Of a stretch of 64,000 nt of DNA, positions 24,352 to 36,935 are shown one piece after another. The notes below the pieces were generated by a model. The model searched no databases. It was not told where the DNA came from and saw nothing but the letters and a program-made list of their open reading frames with translations. This DNA comes from Owenia fusiformis (taxonomy: Eukaryota; Annelida; Polychaeta; Sabellida; Oweniidae). The stretch is from NCBI GenBank assembly GCA_903813345.2, contig CAIIXF020000010.1, positions 18,733,181 to 18,797,180 on the forward strand, written 5' to 3'. The translations under genes and the position numbers were made by a program. Numbering within the stretch: position 1 is the stretch's first letter; every line of letters starts with the position of its first letter.

Positions 24352-24615
24352 CCGGTGTAAAAGAAATTATGGTCCCCTGGGGTTTATGGTCCCCTTTCTT
24401 AAGGGGACCATAACTGGCCCTGATTGTGGATACGATAATAAGGGAAATAGTTGTATTTGGGTCACCATATAAATCAATGGAAAGTAGGACCAAAATTTGA
24501 TAGGACCTCCTACTCTTTTACACCCCTTATTTTCTTATACACAATCAGGGCCAGTAAGGGCCGTTTAGAAAGGAGACCATAATCCCCAGGGGACCATAAT
24601 TTCTTTCACACCGGG
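24352..24615. mobile_element. palindromic MITE P copy 1 in the 3' UTR
   Basis: Arms of about 93 bases are inverted copies starting CCGGTGTAAAAGAAATTATG, with repeated ATGGTCCCCTGGGG and CTGGCCCTGATTGTG. It begins 34 bases after the stop codon of the terminal exon. Unless polyadenylation occurs first, the mRNA would carry a long hairpin in its 3' UTR. A truncated copy is at 30883-31062. Confidence 0.8.
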
Positions 24616-24618
24616 GCT

Positions 24619-25508
24619 TTGCATTCATCTATGATTATATTAGTGGTTAACTGGGGTTAGCGTTCTTAAACCAAGGCACCCTTTTCAGGACAGTTTGCGG
24701 TTATTTTCCTCTGTTATATTGCAATCCGCTCACATCGTTCGATACACAATTGATTGACTTAAATGCATGATATATAAGGTCTATTACGAACAGAAAAACA
24801 GGTAAATGTATTTGAAGGGGCAAATGTGTTTTCTGCACATCTGGTCACCATGCTCAATGGCGTGATAAAGGGTGACGATAGAAAATGGTATTAGTTTCCC
24901 GCCTGAAGAATCCAAACAGCGTCGTTTCTAAACGTTTTCTGACCAAAACTCACTAAACTATCGAAAATATGTTGCGTTATAGATAGTTTTAAGTTACAAA
25001 TCAAGACCATTTGCAGACACATTATATAGCTCTATCTGAGTCATCGTGCACAAAAGGGATGACATAGATTGACCGAAAATATTTGAAGTTAACGCACCCC
25101 TTTGACCGAACGTCAAATACATTGACATTACGAACGAGGCACGTCCTTGGTATTACGTTCGCCCTTGCACACGCACGCACATCACAGAGAGACAGAGACA
25201 CTCTGATATGCACGTACACATATACAAAATCAAACCAAAGGAGGTGAACGTGACGACATGCAGGGTATATTCATGTAAATAAATGTATATTTGGGACACT
25301 TCTTGTCAAGAGGAAATCTTGAGATGCGATAACACACTTTATAATTTTCATCACATGATGTCAGAATTAGATAAGGCTAATGAATGATTTTTTCTCACGC
25401 CATTTACAATTGTTATATGTATTCACATATTTCAAATGCAGTTTAGACAAATCTATCAATCTTACACCATTCCTTATTATTCCATGCCACCGAACGAAGT
25501 TTGAGGGC
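24619..25508. other. 3' UTR/intergenic
   Basis: No repeat or exon was recognised. AATAAA at 25278-25283 is a candidate polyadenylation signal for the gene ending at 24318. Confidence 0.4.
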
Positions 25509-26476
25509 ATGTAGTCCCTGATCTCATTTCCAAAAGGGCTCTAGAAAAGGAGTTTATTGTCCAGTTCTTTCCCACATAAAATGATTGTATCATTTGAAAG
25601 AACAGACTCATAAAGAAAACACCTCTTCTATTGATACAAACAGGGGCAAAAGGCTCCAAAATGGGGTTAGACAAGGTGGCATTCTGAAGTCTCATTTTCT
25701 TGTCATCACGATTCCAAGAAAACCACCAGATGGATTTACTTCAAATTTTCACACACGTATATCACGAAGCGGTAGCCAAACTGCTTGCCTACTATGCACG
25801 CAGTTTGAAAGACTGACAAACTGCGCGCCTATCAACATTGCATCATACAAGTTGGAATCTGTGTTTTCAAACGTCATTTTAAGACATTTATTCTGCATTG
25901 TTTCATAGTTCCACACGTCCATTCGGTGGCGCTTATATGATTCTACCATGTGATAGCGAAATGTATGTCCAGATAAACGTAGGCTCTAAAATATAAGCAG
26001 ATTAATAAAAAAATTGTCATCGATTTTTCGATTACCGACACATAAGTTGACATAGCACTTTTCACAGAAATAGAAAATACTTGGGTTTTGATTCACAGGT
26101 TAATCTCAACCCAGTTCTCATGTGCAGTAGAAAATATTTCGTATGAAATCAGATGAACATGAGAGAAAGAAGTAATAAAACACAAACTGCGCACCTATTT
26201 TAGCCAGAAATCACAAACTGCGCGCATACTCTTCCAAACTGCGTGCATATTATCGATGATTTCTTAAAACAATTGCCAGTAATGCAGCCAGGCCTATGCA
26301 TTCTGATACTCATAGCATCTGTCTGTTTCACCTGAAGCATGTAAGAAGAGATAGATGCATGGTAAAATTCCCAGGTAAAATTACACGTTGCCCATAAATA
26401 AAGAAGGTAATACGGGAATCGGTATCTGTATTTGAATTGTAGTTTTATTGACTCGTGTTGACTGTTACGCGGTAAA

Positions 26477-27060
26477 CACGATACAAAATATGTCATATTC
26501 CGCAACGAATATGGCATATTCACTTGCGGTGTATGACAGATTCACTTGTGGTATATGGCATACACACTAACCAATGATAACGTGATACGGAAGTAAGCAA
26601 TTGCCAGTTGCATCGATTGAACGAACAAGTAAATCGTTATAAATTATTATAATGATTATAGGTGAGTACTGTGTATCGAATATATTAACTTAGCAGAAGT
26701 ATCAGTCACCAATCTCGCGTAATAAACTTAATCAATCCAGGATTCATATATTAGTACTCGACGCACTAATTATATTGGTAATCCAGCGTAGTCGATTACC
26801 AATATAAGTCGATTCTCGCAACCAATCAAATCAAGGCTTTCTGTATCACGTTTTCACCTGCGGTATATGTCATATTCACCTGCGGTATATGGCATATTCC
26901 GCAAGTGAGTATGCCATATTCCGCAGGTGAGTATCGGGTATTCACTGAAATCGATGTATCGCATATTCACTGCGGAATATCGCATACTCACCTGCGGAAT
27001 ATGCCATATACCGCAGGTGAGTATGGCATATTCACCCGTATCACAAATACCGCGCAACCA
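26477..27060. repeat. array of alternately inverted GCGGTATATGGCATATTC units
   Basis: A unit of about 23 bases, CACCTGCGGTATATGGCATA, and its complement occur repeatedly at 26490-26575 and 26851-27060, often head to head. AACGTGATACGG (26589) and its complement (26845) bracket the inner part. A separate short palindrome, TATTGGTAATC...GATTACCAATA, lies at 26772-26803. Confidence 0.8.
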
Positions 27061-28257
27061 TGAATGTATGCCATATACCGCGTAACATTGACTAGATAAC
27101 TTGACAGTTGAAAAAGTAGAGATTTAAAAAGTTTAGGTTGAAAAAGTAGAAAAAATCATAAATTCACTTGTTAATAACCAGTGAAAATGTACATGTTTAC
27201 ATTTTATTTTGTTCATCTTATGTCTACCGGTATATGACTTTATAAAAGCATGACGAAATGATTCGACTTCATCATATAGTGTTGAGTTTATAAATGGTTT
27301 GAAATATTCTATGGGGTACCCGCACCCTCTTTTGTAAGTCCTGATGCAGTCTTTTTCCCATCGACGCTAATGCCGTACTTTTTATCATTCTCCAACATTG
27401 AGAACGCTTGTTAGATTTTTTCTTGGTTCATTTTTCAGGGATTATAAGATCAAGGCCATTGAAGTTTTTGATGTTTTTTTTAAGTCGGAACGGCAAAATA
27501 TATGTGGTCCGACTCCCTGCCACCTGTCATGAATCGTAGAAACTTCCCATTGAATTGTATATTCATTGTTTCTGGACTATATATTTGTCGTGTGTTTATT
27601 TTCGCTACGTAATATTCGATCACATCAAAAAGGAGAAGTGCTATGTTATCAAGGGGGATTGGATTTGTTAAGATTAGGGTAAGGAAATTGAGGAAGGGTT
27701 TACACAAAGTACTATTTCTTTTAAGGTTTGTGACGATATCGGGCAAGAGATTTTCAGTCTTTTAATACTTTTTCTAATGAGTCACTGGTACCTTTAAATA
27801 ATCGCCCCTTTGGTTTCTTTATTGGTTTCCTTGTTTTCATCGGTGCGTTTGATACTAACATCTTGTTAAATTCTGGGGGTGGGGTGTCATAGTTTTTGAA
27901 GATGCGCTGTTGTTATCTACATCTTTGTTGGAGCCAGGTACATGTAAGCCTACTTTATTTAAATGTTCTTGTGTAAAGGGTTGGGGGAGTTTTGGTTTCT
28001 TTTGATACGTTTTCTGAAAATACATTGCACACAGCTTGCAAATTAGGCGCGCAGTTTGTAAATAAAGGCGCGCAGTTTGCAAACATTAGGCACGCAGTTT
28101 GTGAAATCCACGTGACGCAGTTTGACAGAAAAATAAAATGAAATAACGTTTATGGCTAGTCACTGTTTTACACACAAACTATATTGCTTAAACCATATGC
28201 AACAATCCTATATATATCTTTCAATGCAAACACAAGGGCTGAATAAACGTCAAACTA

Positions 28258-28780
28258 CGATAGTGGAGAGGTTAAGCTAACGATGTTTTTCACAACGTAA
28301 CCGTGAACGCAAAGTACAAAAATTAACAAAGGAATGTATCGAGCGCTCATAGTTTTATGCGCGCTTAGTCTACTTCAGATACTCTTTCAGCTTCAGAGTT
28401 TCGGGTTTAGAACGGGAGATTTGAAATTTGACGTTGGGTCAACGGGAACCATTTTACTCGTGTCTATTGAACACTATGCTGTCAATTTTGATTTCGATGC
28501 ACAGTTGAATTCTTGCTGAACACGATGATGTATGGCATGCATGATTTAGCGCCAAAAATCTTACGAAACGAGCTCGTTTAAAATATGTATTAGAAAACCA
28601 GCTATAAAACCGCATCAATGACATACTGTAGAATCATTACACGCTATGGTGTAGTCTAAACAAACACTGGATTTGGACGGCTATTTATATGAGAAGGCTA
28701 CATGAATTTGTATATGGTCGAGTGATACGTACAGGTTCAGTTTCGATTATATATGCAAAGCTTAACCTCTCCAGTAAGAC
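28258..28780. repeat. inverted GGAGAGGTTAAGCT pair
   Basis: GGAGAGGTTAAGCTAA at about 28264 faces its complement AGCTTAACCTCTCC at about 28759, giving a possible small element of about 0.5 kb. Part of it (TTTTTCACAACGTAACCGTG, about 28286) resembles the complement of 19175-19210. An ORF at 28334-28519 begins with a hydrophobic signal-like stretch but has no other support. Confidence 0.35.
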
Positions 28781-29079
28781 ATTATATGACGCAATACTGT
28801 ATAATTTGAACACAAAAGCTCCTTGGGAACCTTATATTGAGATAACTAGATATGCATCGGGAAAAAAATCGAGTGCTTCTTGTAAAGTAAGTTAGTCTCC
28901 ACAGAATGGTACTGTCTGATACACAAAACTAACCTTGTATTTCCAATATTTTTATCCTTTTTATGAGTCGTGTCCTCCCCGTCCTCCCCGTCTGCTATTT
29001 TTGAATAGGCGCGCAGTTTGTCAGTGTTCCAAACTGTGCGCGCAGTTTGCCTACCGCTCCGTGTATATGGTAACTTTCC

Positions 29080-29830
29080 GGCGGTCATCTTGTATTCTGG
29101 CGGCCATCTTGAATTTTTTTAGATAAATCTTGTCATCGCGATTCCAGAAAAACAACTTAACAGATGTACTTCAAATTGTCACACATGCTTTATGGTAAAA
29201 CGTCCTAGACCTCATTAGTTTTTTCAGTGGCCGTCTTGCATTCTGGCGGCCATCTTTGAAGTTTTAAGATAAATCTTGTCATCACGATTTCAGGAAAACC
29301 AAACGGATTTACTTCTTTACTACTACTTTATTCACACAAATCTAGAGGTGATTAACTTTTCGGCAGCCATCTTGCATTCTGGTGGCCATCTTGGATATTT
29401 TGGATAAATCTTGTCATCGTGATTCCAGGAAAACAACTTAACAGATTTACTTCGAATTTTCACACATGTTACATGGTATGAAGTTCTAGAGCTGATTAAC
29501 TTTTCGGCAGCTATCTTGCATTCTGGTGGCCATCTTGGAAGTTTTTCGATAAATCTTGTCATCGCGATTCCAGGAAAACAACTTAACAGATTTATTTCAA
29601 ATTTAAATACATGTTAATAGTGTAATAGTTCTAGAGGTGATTAACTTTTTGGCAGCCATGTTGCATTCTGGTTGCCATCTTGGAAGTGTCACATAAATTT
29701 TGTCATCGTGATTCCAGGAAAACCACTTAACGGATTGTCTTCAAATTTTTACACTTTACATGGTAAGATGTACTTCAACTGATTAATTTTTCGGTGGCCA
29801 TCTTGCTTTCTAGGCCATCAAATCCACACT
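29080..29830 (-). repeat. tandem array, unit about 143 bases
   Basis: Six diverged units each carry a GGCGGCCATCTTG-type motif pair followed by GATAAATCTTGTCATCGCGA. They start near 29090, 29227, 29360, 29508, 29651 and 29793. The reverse orientation is found on the other wing of element M. Confidence 0.8.
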
Positions 29831-30882
29831 GCTATGTTATAGGTAAGATCTTCTCCACCATGTGCCTTGTTCACTCTGTTTTTGTACTTTTTACCACATA
29901 AATGCATTTTGTGTTTATACGTTCCCACAAAAATGATTGCACTATTTGATAGAACAGACTTCCCTCATAAAGAAAACAGTTTTCATATTGATATAAACAG
30001 GGGCAAAAGGCACTAAAATGGGGTTACACAAGGTTGCACTCTGAAGATAACTTTTCACTGTTTCTTCATTTTATACCACATAAATGCATATTTCGTGTAT
30101 GGTATCAAATGGTTTTTGAAACCTCGATATATTGATAACAACAGGGGCGAAAGGCACTAAAGTAAGGTTACACAAGGTGATATTCTAAAGACAAAATTAA
30201 TATGCTTCTGTAATAATTTAACATAAATGCATTTTCGTGTATGATATAATCTTTTATATTAATAGGAACATGGGCAACAGCCACTTCAATGGGGTAACAC
30301 AAGGTGATATTTAAATATAACTTTATACTCTGTTACTATACTTAATACCACACAGATGCATTTTGTGTTTGACATAAATCGATTTTTAGAATAGATAACT
30401 ACCTTTCATCAATAATAAAAAAGATAATTGAAAACGTCAAACATTTCTTTGAAATCCAACAATGCATTTCGATTTTTAGAGTGAAATGTCTGCTTAAAGA
30501 GGGACATGGGGTATAAATATGAGGCAGACAAATGGAACAGCCACAATAACTGTATTTTTGATATGTTCACAAAGCTGGTCAATTTTCGCATATTTCATAT
30601 TGATTGAGAAGATGTATTGGTTCCAATTTTGTTATGTGTATCTTTCAATGTTTTTAAGTTCATATTCTGCAGTTAGATTTCAACTTCATCATTTTGTTGG
30701 ATTGTGATAGCACATTTGAAAACACTGATAACATTTTTCAAATTCAAAAGTCCTCAAGATTAGCCAATCAAAATCAAGTATTTAGCAATGCTGTTAATTA
30801 TGCTTACTAATTCTTACTATCTGTACCATGTTAAAGTGTGGATGTAACCTGATATTTTAATGAGAGTTGCTAGCAACTTTAA

Positions 30883-31062
30883 AACCGGTTTAAAAGAAAT
30901 TATGGTCCCCTGGGGATTATGGTCCCCTTTCTTAACGGCCAATGCTGGCCCTGATTGCGTATAAATAATAAGGAAAATAATTGTAATTAGGTCACCATAT
31001 AAATCGATGGAAAGTAGGACCAAAATTCGAGAGGACCTCCTACCCTTTTACACCTGCCTTTA
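30883..31062. mobile_element. MITE P copy 2 (3' truncated)
   Basis: It matches the left arm and middle of P1, from TTTAAAAGAAATTATGGTCC through AAAGTAGGACCAAAATTC to CCTTTTACACC. The right arm is missing. It is inserted in element M. Confidence 0.75.
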
Positions 31063-31540
31063 ATTGGCATTGGTCTGAGTATAATGGCCACCAGAATGCA
31101 AGATGGCCGTTGAAAAGTTAATCAGTTCTAGAAGTTCTTACCATGTAACATGTGTGAACATTTGAAGTAAATCTGTTTGGTTTTCCTGAAATTGCGATGA
31201 CAAGATTTATCTTAAAACTTCCAAGATGGCCGCCAGAATGCAAGGTGGCCACCAGAAAACGAATGAGCTCTAGGACTTCTTACCATGTAACATGTGTTAA
31301 AATTTTAAGTTAATCTGTCTAGTGGTTTTCCTGGTATCGCAATGACAAGATTTATTGAAAAACTTTCAAGATGGCCACCAAAATGCAAGATGGCCGCTGG
31401 AAAGTTAATCAGCTACAGAACTTCGCGATGACAAGATCTATCTCTAGGCTTCCAAGATGGCCACCAGAATGCAAGTTGACCCCTGAAAAGTAAATCACCT
31501 CTAGACCTTCTTACAATTTAACATGTCTGAAAATTTGAAG

Positions 31541-32452
31541 TGACGTGTCGCAAAAAGGTGGCGCATTTGTTTTTTAAGGGTATCGCGTGAATGTAACTTT
31601 GATTCCCCGGATTATAAGATAACATTCTAATTAAAGTTATATATCATTTTAAAGCTGTTTCGATGAAGATTTTAGATCAACTACACTCCGTTCACATTTT
31701 TTGCGTTTTCGTTTTTAAAAAAGAGTTTTTTACCAAAACATCTGGCAAATATCCCATGTTGACACGTTACATTTTGAATTATTTTTCGTCTTTAAACGCT
31801 CATAACTCAAACAATATACGACTATTATACTTATTTTTCGTCTTGATAAAGGTAGATGGAAGTTTTATTTCAAAGTGTGAATTTCAGTAAGCGTCCCATA
31901 TTGTGACGTCATAGAGTCTGAAAAATAGAATCTGTTGACAGCGACCTTTTTTGCTCATTTTTTGGTACCTTCAACTTTTCAGGTGTACATTAAACAAAAA
32001 ATACGAGATCAATTTTTAATAAATCATACATGATTATTTTGCTCCTAAACTCTAGTTTATTAATAAATAGTTGATTTTGTTCACAAAAGTATGTGTTTTC
32101 TGTTGTATGTGGAAAAGTGGAGGACGAAAGGTTTTCAAAATTCATTAAAATAGGGCTAATTTACGCCATTCGCCTATTTTCAATCACAGCAACACGTATA
32201 TTTATTTCACCTAAAATATCAATTGATTCGTGTTTTATGATGCTCCTAGCCCATTAACAATATATATATGATATCAGAGTTATTCGTCTAAAATGTTTTG
32301 AGATATAGAGGTAAATGTGGAGGACGAAAGGATTTTCATGTGTGTACATTTTTCTCAAAAACGTCACATTCTATCATGTTAAAAGCGAGGATCCTCTGGA
32401 TTACGCCACAAAATGTGTAACAATGCGAGCGCGAGCTTTTTGCGACACGTCA
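31541..32452. mobile_element. MITE K copy 1 (912 bases)
   Basis: The ends TGACGTGTCGCAAAAAG and CTTTTTGCGACACGTCA are exact inverted repeats. It interrupts a unit of element M between TTGAAG and GTAAAACC. The interior is AT-rich. A deleted relative lies at 45660-45936. Small open frames inside have no support. Confidence 0.85.
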
Positions 32453-32894
32453 GTAAAACCATCTGGTGGTTTTCCTGGAATCGTGATGACAAGAAAGTGA
32501 AATTTCAGAATGCCACCTTCTCTAATTTCATTTTAGTCCCTTTTGCCCCTGTTTATATCAATATAAAAGGTAGCATGTAACCTACCATGTAACATGTGTA
32601 ACAATTTCAAGAAAATCAGTAAAGTGATTCTCTTGGATTCACAATGACAAGATTTATCCAAAAACTTCCAAGAGGGCCGCCAGAATGCAAGATGGCCACC
32701 GAAAAAATAATGAGGTCTAGGACTTTCTACCATATAAAATGTGTGAACATTTGAAGTACATATGTTAAGTAGTTTTTCTGGAATTACGATGACAATATTT
32801 ATCTCAAAAAATTCCAAGATGGCCACCAGAATGCAAGATGGCCGCCGGAAAGTTAATCAACTCTAGAACTTTTTACAATGTAACATGTGTGAAA

Positions 32895-33630
32895 AAGATG
32901 GGTACCGATATGGCGAACTTTTTGAACACACGTTTCTCTTAAACCAGTCATCAAAAAATTCTGAAAATTTTACACATTGTCAATTTAATGGTCATCTTTT
33001 GAATGGTAACAATATAAATGAAAAGAATATATATATAATTTCATCTATATTGTTTTAGAAAACACATCAAACACTTGTTTTGTTCTTGATATCATGTTTC
33101 CAGAGTGAAATGAAACATCTTTCCGAACCTCATTGGAACAAAACGACATAAACACAACATGTTTAGGTCTCTCAATATTGTAATTGTACAAAGGAGATTT
33201 TGGTTGATTTTAAAAAAGTATCTTGTTAATGAAATAAAAGGTTTATCTTGATTTTTAATCTATTTTGGGGGGATTTTGTTTTAATTTTTTGAATACTTTT
33301 TTTTTAAATCAACCAAAAATTCCTTTGTATAACTATAATATTAAGAGGTCTAAAAACATGCTGTATATGCTATTTTGTTCCAACAAGGTTCGGAAAGACA
33401 TTTTATTTCATTCTCAAGAATTGGTAGAAAGGATCAAAAACAATTGCACTAGAAAAACAAAAAATGTTAACAAAAACAGTTATATAAAATATTTCTAAAT
33501 AATTTTCGCATTAAATTGTTGTCAATCAGTCAACATTACATAAAATACCGTGTTTTTACAGAATGTTTTAATGATTGGTTTAAGAGAAAAACATTGTTGA
33601 ATTCAGTTCTTCATATTGATACCACTCCTT
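32895..33630. mobile_element. palindromic element L copy 1
   Basis: The arms (about 32900-33200 and 33300-33630) are inverted copies sharing TTTCTCTTAAACCA, CTTTCCGAACC, TTGGAACAAAA and ATTTTTGGTTGATTT-type blocks. It interrupts a 143-base unit of element M. The right-arm sequence AGAAAGGATCAAAA is also found at base 1 of the window. Confidence 0.75.
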
Positions 33631-34048
33631 TGAAGTAAATCCATCTAGTGGTTTTCTTGGAATCGTGATGACAAGAAAATGAGACTTCAGAATGCCACCT
33701 TGTCTAACCCCATTTTGGTGCCTTTTGCCCTTGTTTCTATCAATATATATTCTATATATTTTTTGAGGAAATCAGCTCTAGAACTTCTTACCATGTAACA
33801 TGTGTGAAAATTTATAAGTAAATCCATCTGGTGGTTTTCCTGGAATCGTGATGACAAGAAAGTGAGACTTCAGAATGCCACCTTGTCTAACCCCATTTTG
33901 GTGCCTTTTGCCCCTGTTTCTATCAATTGAAGAGGTGTTTTCTTTATGAGGGAAGTCTGTTCTATCAAACGGTGCAATCCTTTTTTGTGGGAAAGTACCG
34001 GACAACAAAACTTGTTTTCAGAGGGACCAGATCAGGGACTAATGTACT

Positions 34049-34245
34049 GTACTGTATAACATGTACTGTACTGTATTATATGTACTGTATTACAATACTA
34101 TAGACCAATGTAATCTAGCATGATATACTGTATTCTCTGTAAATTTTCCCGTACTATATTTTGCACTTTTCATGATATTTTTGAAGATTCACAAAATGTA
34201 ATACTGTATTCTCTTAAATGAACACATAGTACCAATGAAGTACAT
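34049..34245. other. TACTGTA-rich spacer
   Basis: A short low-complexity stretch with repeated TGTACTGTACTGTA between elements M and I2. Nothing else was seen. Confidence 0.5.
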
Positions 34246-36109
34246 CGGTCAAGACAAGTAACTTAGTCAACATTCGATATTCGTATGTTCATCAATATTT
34301 GCTAAGAATGGTGCCACAATTGAAGTAAACCTCTGGTTAATTATTTTCAATAAACCTATCAGCAAACGTGTAAATGATAATTTTGATGTTCTGTTACATA
34401 TTGGTGAAGCAATCTTTGGGATATGACCTAAATTTCTGATTTTCCACTGTGTCCCTGTATACCCCTACTTCAAAAGATATTTGTTATTCATCATTTTTCA
34501 TTATGAACCAACCATAAATGTATTTTTTCTTGTTTACATACAGAATGAACTTTCGGTTTTCAAATACTGCAAGACGGCACTGCATTTATTTGTTCAGGAT
34601 ATCGAGCAAACAAATGCGTGTCAATTTACACTGTAATATCCTACATACTTATATTTCAAGGGTAGTTTTGAAGAATAATCAAGAAAATCCATGTTTTCAA
34701 ATGGATTCATCCTTGTCAAAGAACGTGAATGAGGATATGCCGTTTGAAAAACTCACAACATGTTTCAAGTTCTTACAATTCTTGGTTAAAAAAAATAATT
34801 TGAAAGTTGTGATTTCGAATGTAATATCCTACTCAATGAAATTTGTTGATATTTGTGAATTTTTTCTTTAGAAATGCACATTGCTGGATAACAGAACCTT
34901 GCCATGTTCGAGATGCACGAAAAGTGTTTTGTTAATACTTGACGTCGTACGGATATTTGGATGTGATTGACGTTTTCGTTAATCTCCTACCACTGTAATT
35001 TCCAAATTAATTTTTGGAAGCCAAATGTGATAGTCACGAATTGATATTTAAGTCACACGTTGATGCATACATCATGTGTGTACATTAACTGTCGAATACA
35101 TGCCAACTTACATTTATATAAATATCCACAATTAACTCAAATCATCAATTCTCGAAACGGTTTATTATTTAACCTGGTGAATTGAATGTTTCATTTTGAT
35201 TCACAATTATGGTATCGGATTTGAGTATAATATAAGTCGAGGCTTAAACAAAGCAATAAAATTACGTGAAACCTTTTGTGAAAATTCGAACGATTTTTCA
35301 AGAATCCTCCTTCAAAGTGATACCAAAGTGCTCCCCGGGAGTGGAAATTTCGTCTTGTGTAATCAAAATAATAGAGCGGGTGGTTTGAATTTTTGTTTGA
35401 GTTCATAGTTTACACCTATAAATTATAAAACATATCGCCTAATTGAGAGGTACATGCATATTTTGGCGATCTATCATTATAAAGGGCTAAATATTGTGCA
35501 AAAACAGGAGTTGACACACTTACATTTGAAAATGAAATTTCCTACATAATCGTCGACTCATGTTTAAAAGTCATGAAAACAAGGTTGAACACAAAACATT
35601 GACCCAGTTACTGTCTATTCAGCATGGGTTCACTAAGGGAAATATTATTAATGACTTAAATCGTTTACAGTTAAGTTGTATTCCAAGAAACTTATCAATT
35701 TAGAAATGCAAATTGTTCAATTTTGTTTTTCAATTATAAAAAATGGCACCTGTAGAGAACAACGTTTTCAAAATTTTTAAAACGGAGATATTTACGTATG
35801 CAACATCCATTGGCATGTGTCAGGGAATAAATAGGAAGAATATGCATTTGATTCTATATCTTGTTCCTGAAGGAGTTTGTTAAGGAGCGGTATATCTTAA
35901 CGTACTTTTATCATCCCGAACTCAAACATTTCGAATACTTATTTCGAGAACGCTTTGATGAGAATGGATTCGAGATGTACTCAAAATTAGTGCGTTAAAA
36001 TGTGTATTATCATCTAAATAACCACCTCACAAATTATTTTGGAAATCAAAGATGTACGACTTTTGAGATTTTTATTTTCGAATGTTGACTTACTTACTTG
36101 GCTTGACTG
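34246..36109. mobile_element. element I copy 2 (1.86 kb)
   Basis: It has the same 30-base TIRs as copy 1 (starts CGGTCAAGACAAGTAAC, ends CTTACTTGGCTTGACTG) and near-identical length. Differences are spread over the whole element, including frame-breaking changes in the open frame that is longest in copy 1. Confidence 0.8.
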
Positions 36110-36476
36110 AAAAAGATTATCGGCGATATTTTTTCTACCTACCCTTTTGATTCAATTTCAATTTGGGAAGTACACTATGCTCTCATTAGAGAGAATACGG
36201 TAGCCGCAAAATCTCAATAGTTCAAATTCGCACAATATAAATTTCAGTCTAGTGCTTGGCGAAAAAGTTGGATTCTAAAATATTTTAATCAAAGAAATTA
36301 AAAAAACTGGAAAAATTTGGTCCCAAATCTACAAAAAGTAATAGCCATGAAATTCAGAAAACTGAAAGTTAGTGAAAATTAATAGCCACGAAATTTCAAA
36401 ACTGCGAAAAAATAAATTCTTCTTGATTTTGTTATTTGGGACGTAAAAACAAGTCAAATAGTTTTTACATATGTAC

Positions 36477-36662
36477 CTCCTTTATCAATTTTGGTCATTG
36501 CTTTCCAATGTTCATGGTATCTATGGACAAGCATCCAATAAGTCTTTCTGATGACAAACAAACGCTTTCTCGGGTATGTTAACATCGGTCCACTCACCCT
36601 TCCCCTACTTTCCTTTTTGACAAACCAACATTTCGCTACTCTGCCGCAGCATACGTATTTTC
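36477..36662 (-). CDS. candidate internal exon, unknown protein
   Basis: On the minus strand, TTCTTTTCTTTTCCTTTTAG is a strong acceptor ending at 36663. The exon then reads 62 codons to a GAG|GTACAT donor at 36476. The protein contains CCGRVAKCWFVKKE and RLFVIRKTYWMLVHRYHEHW, with more Trp, His, Lys and Tyr than random AT-rich frames give. It begins with two and ends with one base of split codons (symmetrical phase), and the phase fits the candidate exon upstream at 37007-36936. I recognise no domain. GC is visibly higher than around it and no repeat covers it. An alternative donor (GGTGAGTGG, about 36596) exists. Confidence 0.4.
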
Positions 36663-36935
36663 CTAAAAGGAAAAGAAAAGAATCAAATGCATTCAATAAT
36701 AATTGAAGGAGTACAGTACCTTACCATGGTAATCAAAAGAATTTCTATCCGATATTCCTCCACCATTGGTATTACAGTGCTCTGTCATTGTATGTAATTG
36801 ATATCATGCAGTACTTCTAGTACATGTAAGATTATGTAGTATGCTGACTCTGAGAGTAAAAGTACATAAACAATGAACTACCTGGATAGTCGTTATGATT
36901 TCAGTTTTTACAAGGAATATAGATATCATGCTTAC

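Larger units (their letters stand above)
25756..29070. mobile_element. element N: TIRs with repeated GCGCAGTTTG motifs
   Basis: The TIRs of about 75 bases (25756-25833, 29006-29070) share AGCGGTAG(G/C)CAAACTGC and CTGACAAACTGCGCGCCTAT. Further copies of the motif lie inside in mirror orientation: 26182, 26214 and 26236 on the left, and 28046, 28067, 28089 and 28113 on the right. The paired clusters look like subterminal transposase-binding sites, possibly from an inner element (26182-28124) nested in the outer one. The flanking sequence is the 143-base unit of M. No transposase was found. Confidence 0.7.
25509..34048. mobile_element. element M: large foldback array with inverted tandem-repeat wings
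   Basis: The ends match in inverted orientation. Left 25511 carries AGTCCCTGATCT, then CTTTCCCACA, TAGAACAGACT-like and CAGGGGCAAAAGGC blocks. The right end (34048 back to 33630) carries the same in reverse complement. The wings hold units of about 143 bases built on GGCCATCTTGCATTCTGG and TTGTCATCGCGATTCCAGG: six in one orientation at 29080-29830, and the opposite orientation at 31080-31540, 32453-32894 and 33631-34010. Related units around ACAGGGGCAAAAGGCAC lie at 29920-30310. The centre (about 30400-30880) is AT-rich. Four other elements (N, P2, K1, L1) are inserted. No protein is recognised. Confidence 0.65.

Noticed and set aside
25585-25949. Overlapping open frames on both strands near 25.6-25.9 kb
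   Set aside because: They are repeat units of element M and the TIR of N.
26854-27057. 67-codon frame in the palindromic array
   Set aside because: Follows only from the repeated GCGGTATATGGCATATTC unit.
28334-28519. Small ORF with a signal-peptide-like start
   Set aside because: 61 codons, no splice or homology support, inside element N.
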